The position numbers and the translations under genes were made by a program. Shown one piece after another: positions 48,875 to 59,395 of a stretch of 64,000 nucleotides of DNA (position 1 is the stretch's first letter; each line of letters starts with the position of its first letter). Source of the stretch: Vermamoeba vermiformis (lineage: Eukaryota; Tubulinea; Echinamoebida); assembly GCA_045837725.1 (NCBI GenBank), contig JBEWZL010000056.1, forward strand, positions 248,001-312,000. Direction: 5' to 3'. A model generated the notes under the pieces. The model did no database searches, was not told the origin of the DNA, and saw only the letters and a list, made by a program, of their open reading frames with translations.

Positions 48875-50627
48875 TTATTTAGACTTGTACTCCTTGTTGA
48901 ATTCACGGCCGATCAACATACGACGGATCTCGCTCGTACCAGCACCAATTTCGTAGAGCTTAGCATCGCGGAGAATACGACCAGTGGGGTACTCGTTGAT
49001 GTAGCCATTGCCGCCGAGACATTGAATGGCGTCGAGAGCAACACGTGTGGCCTTCTCAGCGCAATAGAGAATGACACCAGCGCAGTCCTTGCGACTCACA
49101 TTGCCCGCGTCACATTCAGCAGCGACTGAGTACAAATAGGCACGGCACGCGCGCATCGTGGTGTACATGTCAGCGATCTTGCCTTGCAGCAATTGGAACT
49201 CACCGATGGGCTGACCGAACTGCTCACGTGTGTGGACATAAGGCAACACCACGTCCATGGCAGACTGTGCACGTGAGTGAGCAACACGAGGTGTAGTTAA
49301 CGAGAGTAGGACACACGTACCTGCATCAGACCAACGGGACCAGCAGCGAGCACGAGTCGTTCCAAGTCCAAGCCACTCATCAAGACATAGACACCCTTGT
49401 TGAGACCACCGAGAATGTTCTCTTCGGGCACTTCACAGTCCTCAAACACGAGTTCGCAAGTGTTAGAGCCGCGCATGCCGAGCTTGTCGAGCTTTTGAGC
49501 GGTCTTGAAGCCCTTCATGCCCTTCTCAATCAAGAAGGCAGTGATGCCGTGAGGGCCCTTGTTCAGCTCAGTCTTGGCGTAGACCACCAACACATTGGCG
49601 TCGGGACCGTTAGTGATCCACATCTTGTTGCCGTTGAGCACGTATTTGTTGCCTGTGCAGTGCGTTAGCTTCACGTGTCATCAGAGTTCAGCACCAGATA
49701 TGCATCAACGCACCCTTCTTGTCAGCACGCAGCTTCATGGACACGACGTCACTGCCGCTGCCAGGCTCGCTCATGGCCAAAGCACCAATGTACTCGCCTG
49801 AGATCAGCTTGGGCAAGTACTTCTGTTTCTGTTCTTCGTTGCCATTGCGCACGATTTGATTGACGCAGAGATTGGAGTGCGCGCCATAAGAGAGTGCAAT
49901 GCTGCCACTCGCGCGACTCAACTCCTCGACGATGATGCAGTGATCAGTGTACGACAGACCCAAGCCTCCGTACTTCTCTGCGCTGCGTTAGTGTCGTGGA
50001 GATGATAAATGTGTCTGATAGTACCTGGTGCAGTGACGCCTAAGAAGCCCATCTCACCCATCTTGGGCCACAGCTCGTTGGGAAACTGATTGTCACGATC
50101 CACTTGCGCGGCACGAGGAGCAACGTGCTCTTGTGCCCACTTGTAGACTGTCTCGCGCAACTGAGCATGATATTAACGCCCAATACTAGTGTATTATATT
50201 GAATGCTATTGCGTACCTCTTTGCGCTCAGGTGTCTCCACGTAATTGCGCTTCTGTTGCTTGGCGAAGATCGAGCCTGTCAGAGTCTGATAAAAAATTAT
50301 TAAATATCAATACTTGATAATACTATTAACCTTTTGATGGTCAATGCCCACAACTGCGAATCGCAGTGGGGTGAGGTATTGCGACTAAGGAATTTTCAAT
50401 ATTATTTTAATCAATTAATCAACGTATCGTAGCATAAAAATGTGTATTACTGATGTCATTATTACCGCTGTATTTTATTAATTAGCCGCGTATTCGTAAT
50501 GGGATCTATTTTAATTGCATCAAGAGTCGCGAGCTGAAAGCTGTCAACTAACACTTACTGTGGCTGATTTCTTCGAAAATACTGCACGATGAGTTGTGGC
50601 AGCTCTTTGGAATAAACGAGGAAGCAT
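48875..50627 (-). CDS. IVD: Isovaleryl-CoA dehydrogenase, mitochondrial
   Basis: About seven exons, ~430 residues. Start [20 protein letters not shown] is a basic mitochondrial presequence. Acyl-CoA dehydrogenase motifs: [38 protein letters not shown] (FAD-binding), [36 protein letters not shown], then [19 protein letters not shown]. This last carries the Glu position used as catalytic base specifically in IVD, not at the medium/short-chain site. [40 protein letters not shown] and [16 protein letters not shown] complete the family end. It oxidises isovaleryl-CoA in leucine breakdown. It shares an 87-bp divergent promoter with PPIL4. Confidence 0.95.
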
Positions 50628-50714
50628 CTTGTGTGGATCTGACTTTGGCGTAAATGAAAAATAATCTTTCCTTGGCTTTAGCTATTTTAATAGGCAACAT
50701 TTCAAGTCACAACA

Positions 50715-52498
50715 ATGAGTGTTATATTGGAGACATCATTGGGTGACATTACCATTGACCTATTTGTCAAAGAGTGTCCTAATACATGCAAGAACTTCCT
50801 CAAGCTGTGCAAGATCAAGTACTACAATAATTGTCTGTTCCACAACATTCAAAAGGACTATATTGTGCAAACTGGTGACCCCACCGGCACTGGCAAAGGA
50901 GGAGAGTCAATTTATGGGTAAGTTTTCTGATCTGTCAGTAATGATATTATTATGTTGAAAAAACACTTCGTATTGATGCTAAGATGCATTATGTGATCTT
51001 ATATGCCGTTGAAAAATATTTGGAGAATTTTTAGAATTATTTTTTAATTGTAACTTTTTCTCTGACTAATCACGCACTTTCATATTTAGAATACTCTACG
51101 GCGAGCAAGCAAATTTCTTTGCCGATGAAATTAAACCTAGTTTGCGTCACAAGAAGCCTGGCACAGTCGCAATGGCGAATCCAGGACCGAACTTGAACGC
51201 TTCACAATTCTATATAACAGTTGGAGAAAATATGACCTCTCTTGATGATCAACACACTGTATTTGGCATTGTAGCTGAAGGACTCGAAACAGTTATGAAA
51301 ATCAACGACGCATTCACGGATCAAGAGGGCAGACCCTTGCAAGTGATTAGGTACGCATCGATCGTTATGTAATGCCTCGTTAGTACGCTACTAACAATAG
51401 CAATATAATAGAATCCGTCATACTCTTATTCTCGATGACCCGTTCCCAGATCCGTCAGGTCTCAGCGTGCCTTCACGCTCTCCCTCACCCAAGCCTGAAA
51501 AACACATGTTAGCAGAGGACTTTGACATCAAAGACATTCCACAGGACGAAGAGACACTCGCGAAGATGAAAGAAGAACTCGCTGCTAAAGAAGCACGTGC
51601 TCGTGAGGAAATTCTCGCGGTGGTAAGTACCTCAATCCGTCTGTTGCAACAGCGCTATTTGATAACACGGCACTGTTAGGTCGATGACTTGCCCGATGCG
51701 GATGTTAAGCCACCCGACAATGTGTTGTTCGTGTGCAAATTGAACCCAGTCACGACCTCGGAAGATCTAGAGATCATTTTCTCGCGGTTTGGCAACATTA
51801 TTAGGTATTCAATAAGCAATCACTTGCCATGACTACTCGAGTATTAACCCATCCATTGTCGTGTAGCTGTGAAGTCATTCGCGATTGGAAGACCAAAGAG
51901 AGCTTGCAATACGCCTTCATTGAATTCGAGACCGCTGCAATGTGCGAAGAAGCGTACTTCAAAATGAACGACGTGCTCGTCGATGACCGCCGTATTCACG
52001 TCGACTTCTCACAATCAGTCGCCAAGGAGAAATTCAAAGCGGCTGGAGGCTGGAAAGGCTATTTTTGTAAGTACATTTTGCACCAATTACGCAGTAAAAT
52101 CTCGCGCTAATGTCTTTGCAGCACAGAAAGCAGCTGAAATGTCGGGCAGAGGAGGACCCAAATATGAGAGTAAAAACCGCGGTAATAATAGCAAGTATGA
52201 CATGTTGTTTGATGACGATGAGGATCGAGGACGCAGCAAAAGAAAAAGAGATGACGATTCGGACTCGGGATCTGATCGTAAGCGACACAAACGGGATGAC
52301 AAGCGCAGAGACAAAAGACGAAGCAGATCACGCAGCAGAGAGAGAAGACGAAGCAGATCTCCGCAAAGAGATAAGCGAAGAAGTCGCTCGCGTAGCCGAG
52401 ACCAAAAGAGAAACAGAGATCGGGACAGACGAAGTCGATCCAGATCCCCTCGGAATCGACGAAGCAGATCGCGAAGCAGAGACAGAAAGCGTAGGTGA
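50715..52498 (+). CDS. PPIL4: PPIL4-type cyclophilin with RRM and RS tail
   Basis: About six exons, ~400 residues. N-terminal cyclophilin domain starts [17 protein letters not shown], then [19 protein letters not shown] and [20 protein letters not shown]. The Arg of the catalytic FHR motif is replaced ([10 protein letters not shown]), as in human PPIL4, so prolyl-isomerase activity is probably weak. A central RRM follows ([39 protein letters not shown]). The C-terminus is a long Lys/Arg/Ser/Asp-rich RS-like domain. PPIL4 is a nuclear, spliceosome-associated protein. The frame through the RS tail runs to the TGA at 52496-52498; the other open frames there are shadows. Confidence 0.93.
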
Positions 52499-52864
52499 GC
52501 TCGCTATGAATCGCGATATTAAAGACATAATTTTATTTAATTAGTTACGCGCAATTATTATGTTCTCGGTAGTCCTTTGTGTTTCAGTAATTTTAGCTTC
52601 TGTGGGAAATAGAATCCTAGCTTGCAACAATCCCTGAAATTAAGACAAATTTTCTCTAACTCACCCGCGCAAATCTAGCAATGACCATAAAAGTCGCGCT
52701 GTTTCAGCATCTAACAGAAATTTCACGTAATGATGCCAGAAAACCGACTCTAATAGCGATGCGTAATGAAAGGTCTCAATTATAAAAAGCTATTTTCTTG
52801 ATCTTATTCATTCAATTAAAATCATCTTAAACACGACACAACACTTCAACAAAGTAACAACGAA

Positions 52865-53486
52865 ATGACGCATTGGTGGCCGATCCGACTCACTATCATC
52901 ATCATCTGCGGCTCTGTAATTGCCTTTGGTGCTACTAATCTTATTAACGGTGCTATCCTCTTGTCTGAATGTCTTCTTACTGGCGGTTCTAGTTGCGGTG
53001 GCAAGTCCCAATCTGACGCTGTTGTCACCTACGGCTTGAATATCGCTCAAGGTGCTTTCCAATTGCTTGTGCCTATCCTCGCTCTATTTGGTACTGCTAG
53101 GTAAGCTTCTCTCTCACTTATTCTACCTTTAGTTCAGTTACTGAATGGTTTTTGTTTTCAGATCTCAATCTTTCTTCCACGTTAAGAGACGCGACTACGT
53201 TATCATGGTCATCTTCATGGTTCTCTACTCTTTACAACTCGCTTTCACCATTGCTTCGCTCGTTACTGCTGTTATTACCTTTGCTAACACTGTCGCCAAT
53301 GCTTCTAACCCAGACGAAGTTATTTCCGACGTTTTGGACTTCATTTGGTTCGCTATCTCCACTGCTTTGAACTTGATTCTTTGGATCTTCGGTCTCATGT
53401 GGACCATTCACCTCCGCCGTACCTTGCACGCTCCTTCCACTGCTGCTCACAAGGGAACCTACAAGCACAACGCTCAATCTGCTTAA
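52865..53486 (+). CDS. Four-transmembrane protein, unknown function
   Basis: Two exons, ~190 residues, start MTHWWPIRLTIIIICGSV. Four hydrophobic segments: residues ~8-30, ~60-80, ~95-125 and ~145-170. A Cys/Gly-rich loop (LSECLLTGGSSCGGKSQ) lies between helices 1 and 2. Basic residues follow the last helix (HLRRTLHAPS), and the tail is polar. This is a tetraspan-like layout, but no family motif (such as CCG or claudin signatures) is clear. Codon use is pyrimidine-ending and uniform, unlike its neighbours, as in highly expressed genes. AATAAA at 53515. Confidence 0.75.
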
Positions 53487-53681
53487 GCTAAATTATTTAT
53501 GTAAATAGGAACGAATAAAATTTATTTAGAACAAGCTAAGTTTATTCACAGAGCGAATAAAATTTGCCCGCCTTTTTTTGGTCAAACTTTTTCAAACTAC
53601 TAGCCGTTACAAACAAACACTTGCCAAAAAACGTCCATTGTTTACTTCCATCAAACAACAACACAACGCAGCTGATCCAAA

Positions 53682-55317
53682 ATGTTAGACAGCTATTCCC
53701 AGATCTCAACACCATTCAAGTCCTCGGTTAAGAAATCGGTAAGTTATACTAACAGATCTGAATTTTCCAGACCTGCTCCCCACACACCGTACAAAACTCC
53801 TTCAAAGACTCGCTATGGTGATAGATTTATCCCACAACGCAAGTAAGAATCCTTAAATTCGTATTCTAAATAAATTAAATATTGACGTTCAATTCGAAGC
53901 TCGACCGACCTCGAACTCGGCCACTTCAGTTTAATTCATGATAAAGCATTGACCTCCAAAGCAATGCTCGACACTAGTCCCTCCAAAGAGCAATACAAGT
54001 CTACCATTGCAGACTCGTTGTTCGACTCGAATCCACACAGCAAAATTCTTTCTTTCCAGAACAAAACCAAGAATCTCAGCACATCCTCTGACGATTACGA
54101 GAACAAGCGCAAGCTATTGTATGCGCAAAACAAGTTTGTCAACAACACTCAAAAGCCCTCGCGTGTCATTCCCAACGCACCAGAGAAGATCTTGGACGCA
54201 CCCGCGATTATGGACGACTATTATCTCAACTTGCTTGATTGGAGCTCTTCAAATATGCTCGCTGTTGCTTTGAAGCAGTCGGTGTATTTGTGGAATGCCA
54301 GTGATCAATCTATTGTCGAGGCGAGTATTAAAACCATTTTTTCCACGATTTATCTAACCTAGCATTGCAGTTGGTCACCCTTCAAGAGGAAGATAACTAC
54401 GTCAGTTCATTGTCATGGTCTCAAGACGGCACACTGTTGGCTGTTGGCACAAACTACAACGACGTTCAGATCTGGGACGTTGAGCGCAGCAAACAATTGC
54501 GTCGCATGCGCGGTCACACAGCTCGTGTCGGTGTCTTGGCTTGGAATCAACACTTGGTCAGCTCTGGCAGTCGCGACAGCAGCATTTTCAATCACGACGT
54601 CCGCGTGGCTCAACACCACATCTCGAGCTATCAACGACATACCCAAGAAGTCTGCGGTCTCAAGTGGTCGCACGATGGCACTCAATTGGCCTCTGGTGGT
54701 AATGACAACCTCGTCAATGTGTGGGACATGCACAGCACCGAGCCTGTCTACACGATGAACCATCACCTCGCCGCTGTCAAAGCTATCAGCTGGTGCCCGT
54801 GGCAAAAGAACTTGTTGGCTACTGGAGGTGGCACTGCCGATCGCACCATTCGATTCTGGAACACGTCCACTGGTGCTTGCTTGAACGCTATTGACACTCG
54901 CTCTCAAGTGTGTCAGCTGTTGTGGTCGAAAAACCATCGCGAATTGGTCTCATCGCACGGGTATTCACAGAACCAATTGATCATTTGGAAGTACCCTCAA
55001 ATGCACAAGGTCGCTGAACTGACTGGTCACCAGTCGAGGTAAGTGACGCACGTTTATTGCCGTGCCTTCGATGTACTAATGACTGTTGCAGAGTACTCCA
55101 TATGACCATGAGTCCCGATGGCAACACTGTTGTTTCTGCCGCTGCTGATGAGACTCTTCGCTTCTGGAACATCTTCGAGAACGAGTCGTAAGTAAAGCAT
55201 TGCTAGATATCATCTCGGTACTAACTCCCTACCAGGCCTGTGGCACAGAGTCCTAAGAAGGTCATTCCTGTTCGCAAGAACGCTCCTCTCAGCCTCAGCA
55301 GCATCAAGATCCGTTAA
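53682..55317 (+). CDS. CDC20: CDC20-type APC/C activator, WD40
   Basis: Four exons, ~490 residues. C-box DRFIPQRN lies ~50 residues in. The pattern [20 protein letters not shown] and [18 protein letters not shown] is typical of CDC20/FZR. Seven WD40 repeats follow ([56 protein letters not shown]), and it ends with the IR tail (SSIKIR) that docks on the APC/C. CDC20 is favoured over FZR/CDH1 because of the short N-terminus and the [14 protein letters not shown] motif. It recruits substrates to the anaphase-promoting complex in mitosis. The GTAAGT at 53738 is read through, since the frame stays open. Confidence 0.93.
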
Positions 55318-55720
55318 GGCTGGGGACGGATCTGTGTTGTTGTTGATGAGCACTTGGTGCAGCAATGTGTACGCGTAGCTAGGTGCTTTTGAGCGCCCAT
55401 TGACGTAGCTGTAGTGTGGGAGCTGGTTTGGCACTTGCAAGACTGTCGGTAATTTTACAGCTGATGCAATTTCGTTTTGATGCTTCGAAATTGAAGACGA
55501 GTTTCAGGCTCGTCGTTAAACTAACCAATTTAGGTACTGGCGATTATTAAGTTAGTTGCTAACCCAATTGGTGTTTCTTAACACCTTTCTTGCAAAGAAA
55601 TTTACATAAAGAATTCTCGGCCCGAAATTTTTACCCGCTCGGGAACCCGCAATTTTAACGTAACGGTTCAGTTATTGCTGCTAATTATTATTTGAACGCA
55701 CCTTGTATAGACTACGAGCA
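55318..55720 (+). other. Intergenic, 403 bp, with a cluster of perfect hairpins
   Basis: Between two plus-strand genes. Four perfect stem-loops lie in a row: 55496-55514 (GACGAG/CTCGTC), 55551-55563 (GTTAG/CTAAC), 55570-55585 (GGTGTT/AACACC) and 55586-55600 (TTTCTT/AAGAAA). A fifth short one, CCCGCTCGGG, lies at 55634-55643. This might be a structured 3' or 5' UTR or a small RNA. No coding signal was found. Confidence 0.5.
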
Positions 55721-57473
55721 ATGTCTTGGTTCTCTTCAAGCAGCAAAAAGAAAAAGGAACAGGAATTGCTCGAGATCAACCGATCTCACGAATCCCAAGC
55801 TCTGGCACTTGGCATTGCTCCATCCACGACACCAAAGACCACTACATCGTCGTCAAGTGCACAAGCAATTGATCAATTAAAAAAGAAATACGATCAAAAG
55901 ATAAATCAGCTGGTTGCGTCGTTAGAAGCCAAAGCAGAGGATTGCATTCAACTTCAAGATGAGCTCAAGGCGTTGGAAAAAGCTCAAAAGGTTATGAAAA
56001 GTGAAAATGAACAACTGAAAAATGAAATAGAGAAACTTAAAAAAGACGTGCAAAACTCGAATAAGGTAGGTTATTGCGATTTTATTATTTGAAATGTAAA
56101 TTTATGTTTTTACGGCACTAATTAATTGGTCTTGCTAATGAAATATTATAATAATTAAACAGTTATTTAATACAGCAGGTTAATTTCGTAAATTAAAATT
56201 GCATCTCGCAACGGTTATTTTTTATTCTGCTTGTCAATTTAATAAACGAATTACAAGCACCAATATTTATTAAATTAATTAAATTAGACAAAACAATCAA
56301 ATGAAGAGATTATCGAAGAGTTGCAGCGAAGGATCATCACGCTCAGTTCCTCGCTGGAAGAAATGGCGATGGAAAATCTCGAACTCGACAACAAACTGCG
56401 CGAGGCCACGGGCAAACCATCGACCAATTTGGGTGCCAAAGCTCCTGTAAGTAACTTGTCAGCTGTAGACACGAGTCAAACAGATCACATTGCTAAATCT
56501 CTGTGATTTAGCCCTCGCCGCTGTCCCTGTCAAGAAGTATTGGCGATGAAAAGCGCTTGGAGGCATTGCAGTACGTAGCACAACACAATATGGGAAGTGT
56601 GGCTAATAATATCTTGTAGGAATCAAATCAAATCGCTCGAAGCAGAACTTCAAAGCAAGAAGCAGCGCATCGAGATACTAGAGTCAGAATTAATTAAAGA
56701 GGTGCAAGAGAATGTAGCACTGAATGAGTCGTGCGATAAATACGAGGACAAGATCCGCGAAGTGGAGAAGAAGATGAAGGACAATTTGAACAAAGAGGCC
56801 TCGCGCCGTCGTGAAGCTGAGTACTCTGTGACACGCCTGAAGGTAATTGATCAATACTCACGCTATAACTACGAGTTTCAATGGATTAACACCCGTACAG
56901 AAAAAAGTACAAGAGTTGCAGTTCTTGCTGGAGGAAAAAGATGACGACTATTTGAGCAGTGATAGTGACAGCGACAGTGACAGCGAAGATAAAAAGAAAA
57001 AGAAGAAGAATGAACCAAAGAACGACAAATCTAGCAATACGAACGAGCCCGAGAAGAAAGCAGAGAAAGCTGAAGCAGCGAAGGAAGAGCCAAAGAAAGA
57101 AGATAAAAAGGACGATAACAAGAACAAAGAGGATAAGAACAGCAAAGACGATAAGAGCGCGGTGAAAAAGGATGACAAAAAAGACGACCACAAGAGCGCA
57201 AGCAACACTAAAGAGGACAAGAGCTCGACGAAGAAAGATGACAAGAGCTCAAATGGCACGAAGAGGGATGATAAAAAAGACAAGAGCAACAGTCCCCAGG
57301 AAACTAAAAAAGATGACAAGACCAAGAAGGACGACAAAAAGGACACCAAACCGGACTCTAAGAAATCAGATCCAGTTGCGACACCGGACAAAAAGACACT
57401 CGCCCCCGTTCAAAATCCCCCCACACCTTCACCACCCAAGCGCGGTGGCTTCCAACTGATCAAGATGAGTTGA
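55721..57473 (+). CDS. Coiled-coil protein with Lys/Asp-rich low-complexity tail
   Basis: Five or so exons, ~480 residues, start MSWFSSSSKKKKEQELLEIN. The N-terminal ~300 residues are almost continuous coiled coil (QLKKKYDQKINQLVASLEAK, LESELIKEVQENVALNESC). The tail from ~57,000 is a long alternating KKDDKKD/KDDKS low-complexity block of roughly 130 residues with Ser/Pro near its end (PPTPSPPKRGGFQLIKMS). Such a tail is intrinsically disordered and highly charged. A heterogeneous 'DYLSSDSDSDSDSED' acidic cluster links the two halves. No family is recognised; vesicle tether or cytoskeletal linker would fit but is inference. AATAAA at 57542. Confidence 0.7.
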
Positions 57474-57711
57474 TGCACCGAGCTCATCCCAGACTTGTAA
57501 ATAGCAAGGTCCATTGTTTATCATGTACAGTACAACGCGACAATAAATTTTGTTTAATTGACCGTCAGTGTTATCGTTAACATACATTTATTTACAGCGT
57601 GCCGCTCACTGCACAGCTCGTGGCACTGATGCTGCACTAGCATTGTGACACTCGACTCGCGTGTTGGCGCAAAATTGAAATATACAGGTATAAATATAAT
57701 GCGCGAGATAT

Positions 57712-58782
57712 TTAGCTGTAGAATATCTCGTTGTAGAACTGGTCCATGCGCTGCAGTTCCAGTTTGTGCTGGCACGAGTCAGTGGTGTGCGTGCAGAAAC
57801 CATTCATAGTGCCCGGTTGGTTGAGGTTGTTTTGCGTGTTGTACATGAATTTAGAGGCCTCGCGTTGCAAGCCGACGGCATTGAGCATGTCAATCATCTC
57901 CACCAACACCTCCAAGTCTCGGCTCGGCATGGTGCGAGTCATCTTGCGGATGCGCTCGGTCTTCTCTTCCAAGGACATCGACGAGTAGGTCTGAAGAGTG
58001 CGGCTGATCAATGAATCGAAGTCCTTCTCTTCTGCGTTGTCCAACTTGCGTCGCTTGACATCAGGGATGCCCATCTCTTCCAACAGCGCGGACATCTCGG
58101 CATTGGGATCGGGCACCTGACCTGAAGCAATTGACTTGAGCAGTTGAGTTTGTTCAGCTTGGCGCAACTCGATGGCCTCCAATTTCTCCATCAAGAAGGC
58201 CTCGTTGTAAGTGCGCTTGCGAGGAGTGGGAGATGATTCGCGCGGCACGTACTCGCTGCTGCCGGGTGAGCCAGGCTCTTCATTCGACACTTGCTCGGTC
58301 TTAATGGCAGGGGTCTTTTTGCGGTGCTTGAGTGGCTTAGAGATGACTTTGATGGGTCCGGACAGCAGTTGCAATTGAGGGAACTGCAGATTTAAGGGAT
58401 CCCAAACGTGAATTTTGAGTCTGAAGAAGTTGTCTTCGTGGTGACTCGAGAGCACCTTGATTTTGACGTCGAAACTGATCTGGTCGCCGGTGTCGTTGAC
58501 CACGGGCTTGTAATCCACGGGCTTCACCTTGACGAAGCTAACTTCCTTCTCGTCGACGACGTCGTATATTAATTTAATATCGAAGGCTAAATGGTTGAAG
58601 TTGGAGACCTTGGCGTTGCGCAATCCGATCAGCAGTTGGAAGGGTGAGTTCTTGACCACAACGTGCACGATCTGAGTTTGGCCGTTCTTGGTCACCTTCT
58701 CTTCAGTCAGGGCGGTTTGCTTGATTAAATCCAACTGCGGTGCTCCGCTTCGCATTTGATTCAGAAAGATTGTGTTTTCCAT
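57712..58782 (-). CDS. CudA/Rel-like transcription factor
   Basis: Intronless, 356 residues. The N-terminal ~170 residues look like an Ig-fold DNA-binding domain: QIVHVVVKNSPFQLLIGLRN, LAFDIKLIYDVVDEKEV, VLSSHHEDNFFRLKIHVWDP, and LSGPIKVISKPLKHRKK, which recall the amoebozoan CudA family, itself related to STAT/Rel folds. The middle is Ser/Pro/Glu-rich with a basic stretch (TPRKRTYNEAF, DVKRRKLD), a probable NLS. The rest is helical (MIDMLNAVGLQREASKFMYN). Assignment to the CudA group rests on my recollection of its motifs and is moderate. It would bind DNA and regulate genes during development or stress. Confidence 0.55.
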   Translation of the reverse strand: MENTIFLNQMRSGAPQLDLIKQTALTEEKVTKNGQTQIVHVVVKNSPFQLLIGLRNAKVSNFNHLAFDIKLIYDVVDEKEVSFVKVKPVDYKPVVNDTGDQISFDVKIKVLSSHHEDNFFRLKIHVWDPLNLQFPQLQLLSGPIKVISKPLKHRKKTPAIKTEQVSNEEPGSPGSSEYVPRESSPTPRKRTYNEAFLMEKLEAIELRQAEQTQLLKSIASGQVPDPNAEMSALLEEMGIPDVKRRKLDNAEEKDFDSLISRTLQTYSSMSLEEKTERIRKMTRTMPSRDLEVLVEMIDMLNAVGLQREASKFMYNTQNNLNQPGTMNGFCTHTTDSCQHKLELQRMDQFYNEIFYS

Positions 58783-58956
58783 GGCTTGATGAAGGGCTAC
58801 TTGCTAGATCTGCGTGGGGTAAATTGAAAAAATGTCCTGATGTGTTGTTGCCTCATTACAGTGCTAATTAAAAAAACCCAGAATCGCACGCGCACTTCTT
58901 TCTCTTTTTCCAAGTTGGAAAAGTTGATGGAAGGTTCTATGGAAAAATCGTATGTG

Positions 58957-59004
58957 ATTGGTCAGAAGGCACATGGGCCAATCATCGAAGGAATTTCAGC
59001 CAAT
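58957..59004 (+). promoter_or_regulatory. Cluster of three CCAAT motifs
   Basis: ATTGG at 58957-58961, CCAAT at 58978-58982 and CCAAT at 59000-59004 stand at ~20-bp spacing just upstream of the RNA candidate. In eukaryotes CCAAT boxes are bound by NF-Y. The regular spacing is suggestive, but no other promoter element was identified. Confidence 0.4.
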
Positions 59005-59024
59005 AGAATCGCTAGCAAAGGTAT

Positions 59025-59196
59025 ATTTTGGAGTGCCCGGTACCGCCGATAGGTAAGCCTTGGTGTCCCAACCGAAAGATAATACCCTTTGCTCGATGAG
59101 CAGTAAGATCTGATTGCTTATTTGTTCCTTTTGAACCGGGCACTCTTCAGCAAGCCTTAAGTACATCCTTTGTTCTTGTTCTTTGATAATTTTTTT
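59025..59196 (+). ncRNA. Candidate structured noncoding RNA with closing stem and T-run terminator
   Basis: An 11-bp perfect inverted repeat (GAGTGCCCGGT at 59031-59041 with ACCGGGCACTC at 59135-59145) encloses ~93 bp. Inside are smaller hairpins, TTGG/CCAA near 59060-59071 and TGCTC-GAT-GAGCA near 59090-59102. A run of seven Ts at about 59190-59196 could terminate RNA polymerase III. I compared it by eye with U1-U6, 5S, SRP, RNase P and U3 and found no match. Ends and strand are guesses; the inverted repeat is certain. Confidence 0.4.
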
Positions 59197-59395
59197 CCGT
59201 AGCTTCGAGAACCAAGGATCCTTCCATCGATATGTGATTTGTGCTATTTTTATACGAACGAGCTTTTCTTGTCTTGCTACGACCGCTCTAGTAAATTTGT
59301 ATTGGTGAGGGCCACACTATCTGATATGAAAGTCTATGATACAATTTATAGCTTGGCCTCCAGTCAGTTAGCCAGGATCCGATCTTACTTCAGGA

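Larger units (their letters stand above)
58783..59395. other. Intergenic, 613 bp, with CCAAT cluster and structured-RNA candidate
   Basis: Between two minus-strand genes (CudA-like start side and PTTG1IP-like end). Besides the RNA candidate at 59025-59196 it carries CCAAT motifs at 58957-58961 (reverse), 58978-58982 and 59000-59004. No convincing protein gene is seen. Confidence 0.5.

Noticed and set aside
53738-53770. Intron after GTAAGT in the first CDC20 exon
   Set aside because: The frame stays open through this stretch and gives the expected C-box spacing without splicing.
55318-55490. C/D-box snoRNA near the TTGATGA at ~55340
   Set aside because: The C-box lacks the initial purine, and no D box with a closing stem was found.
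56886-57391. Antisense hydrophobic open frames
   Set aside because: Shadow of the Lys/Asp-rich tail. The reverse complement of AAG/GAC codons reads as Leu/Val-rich.
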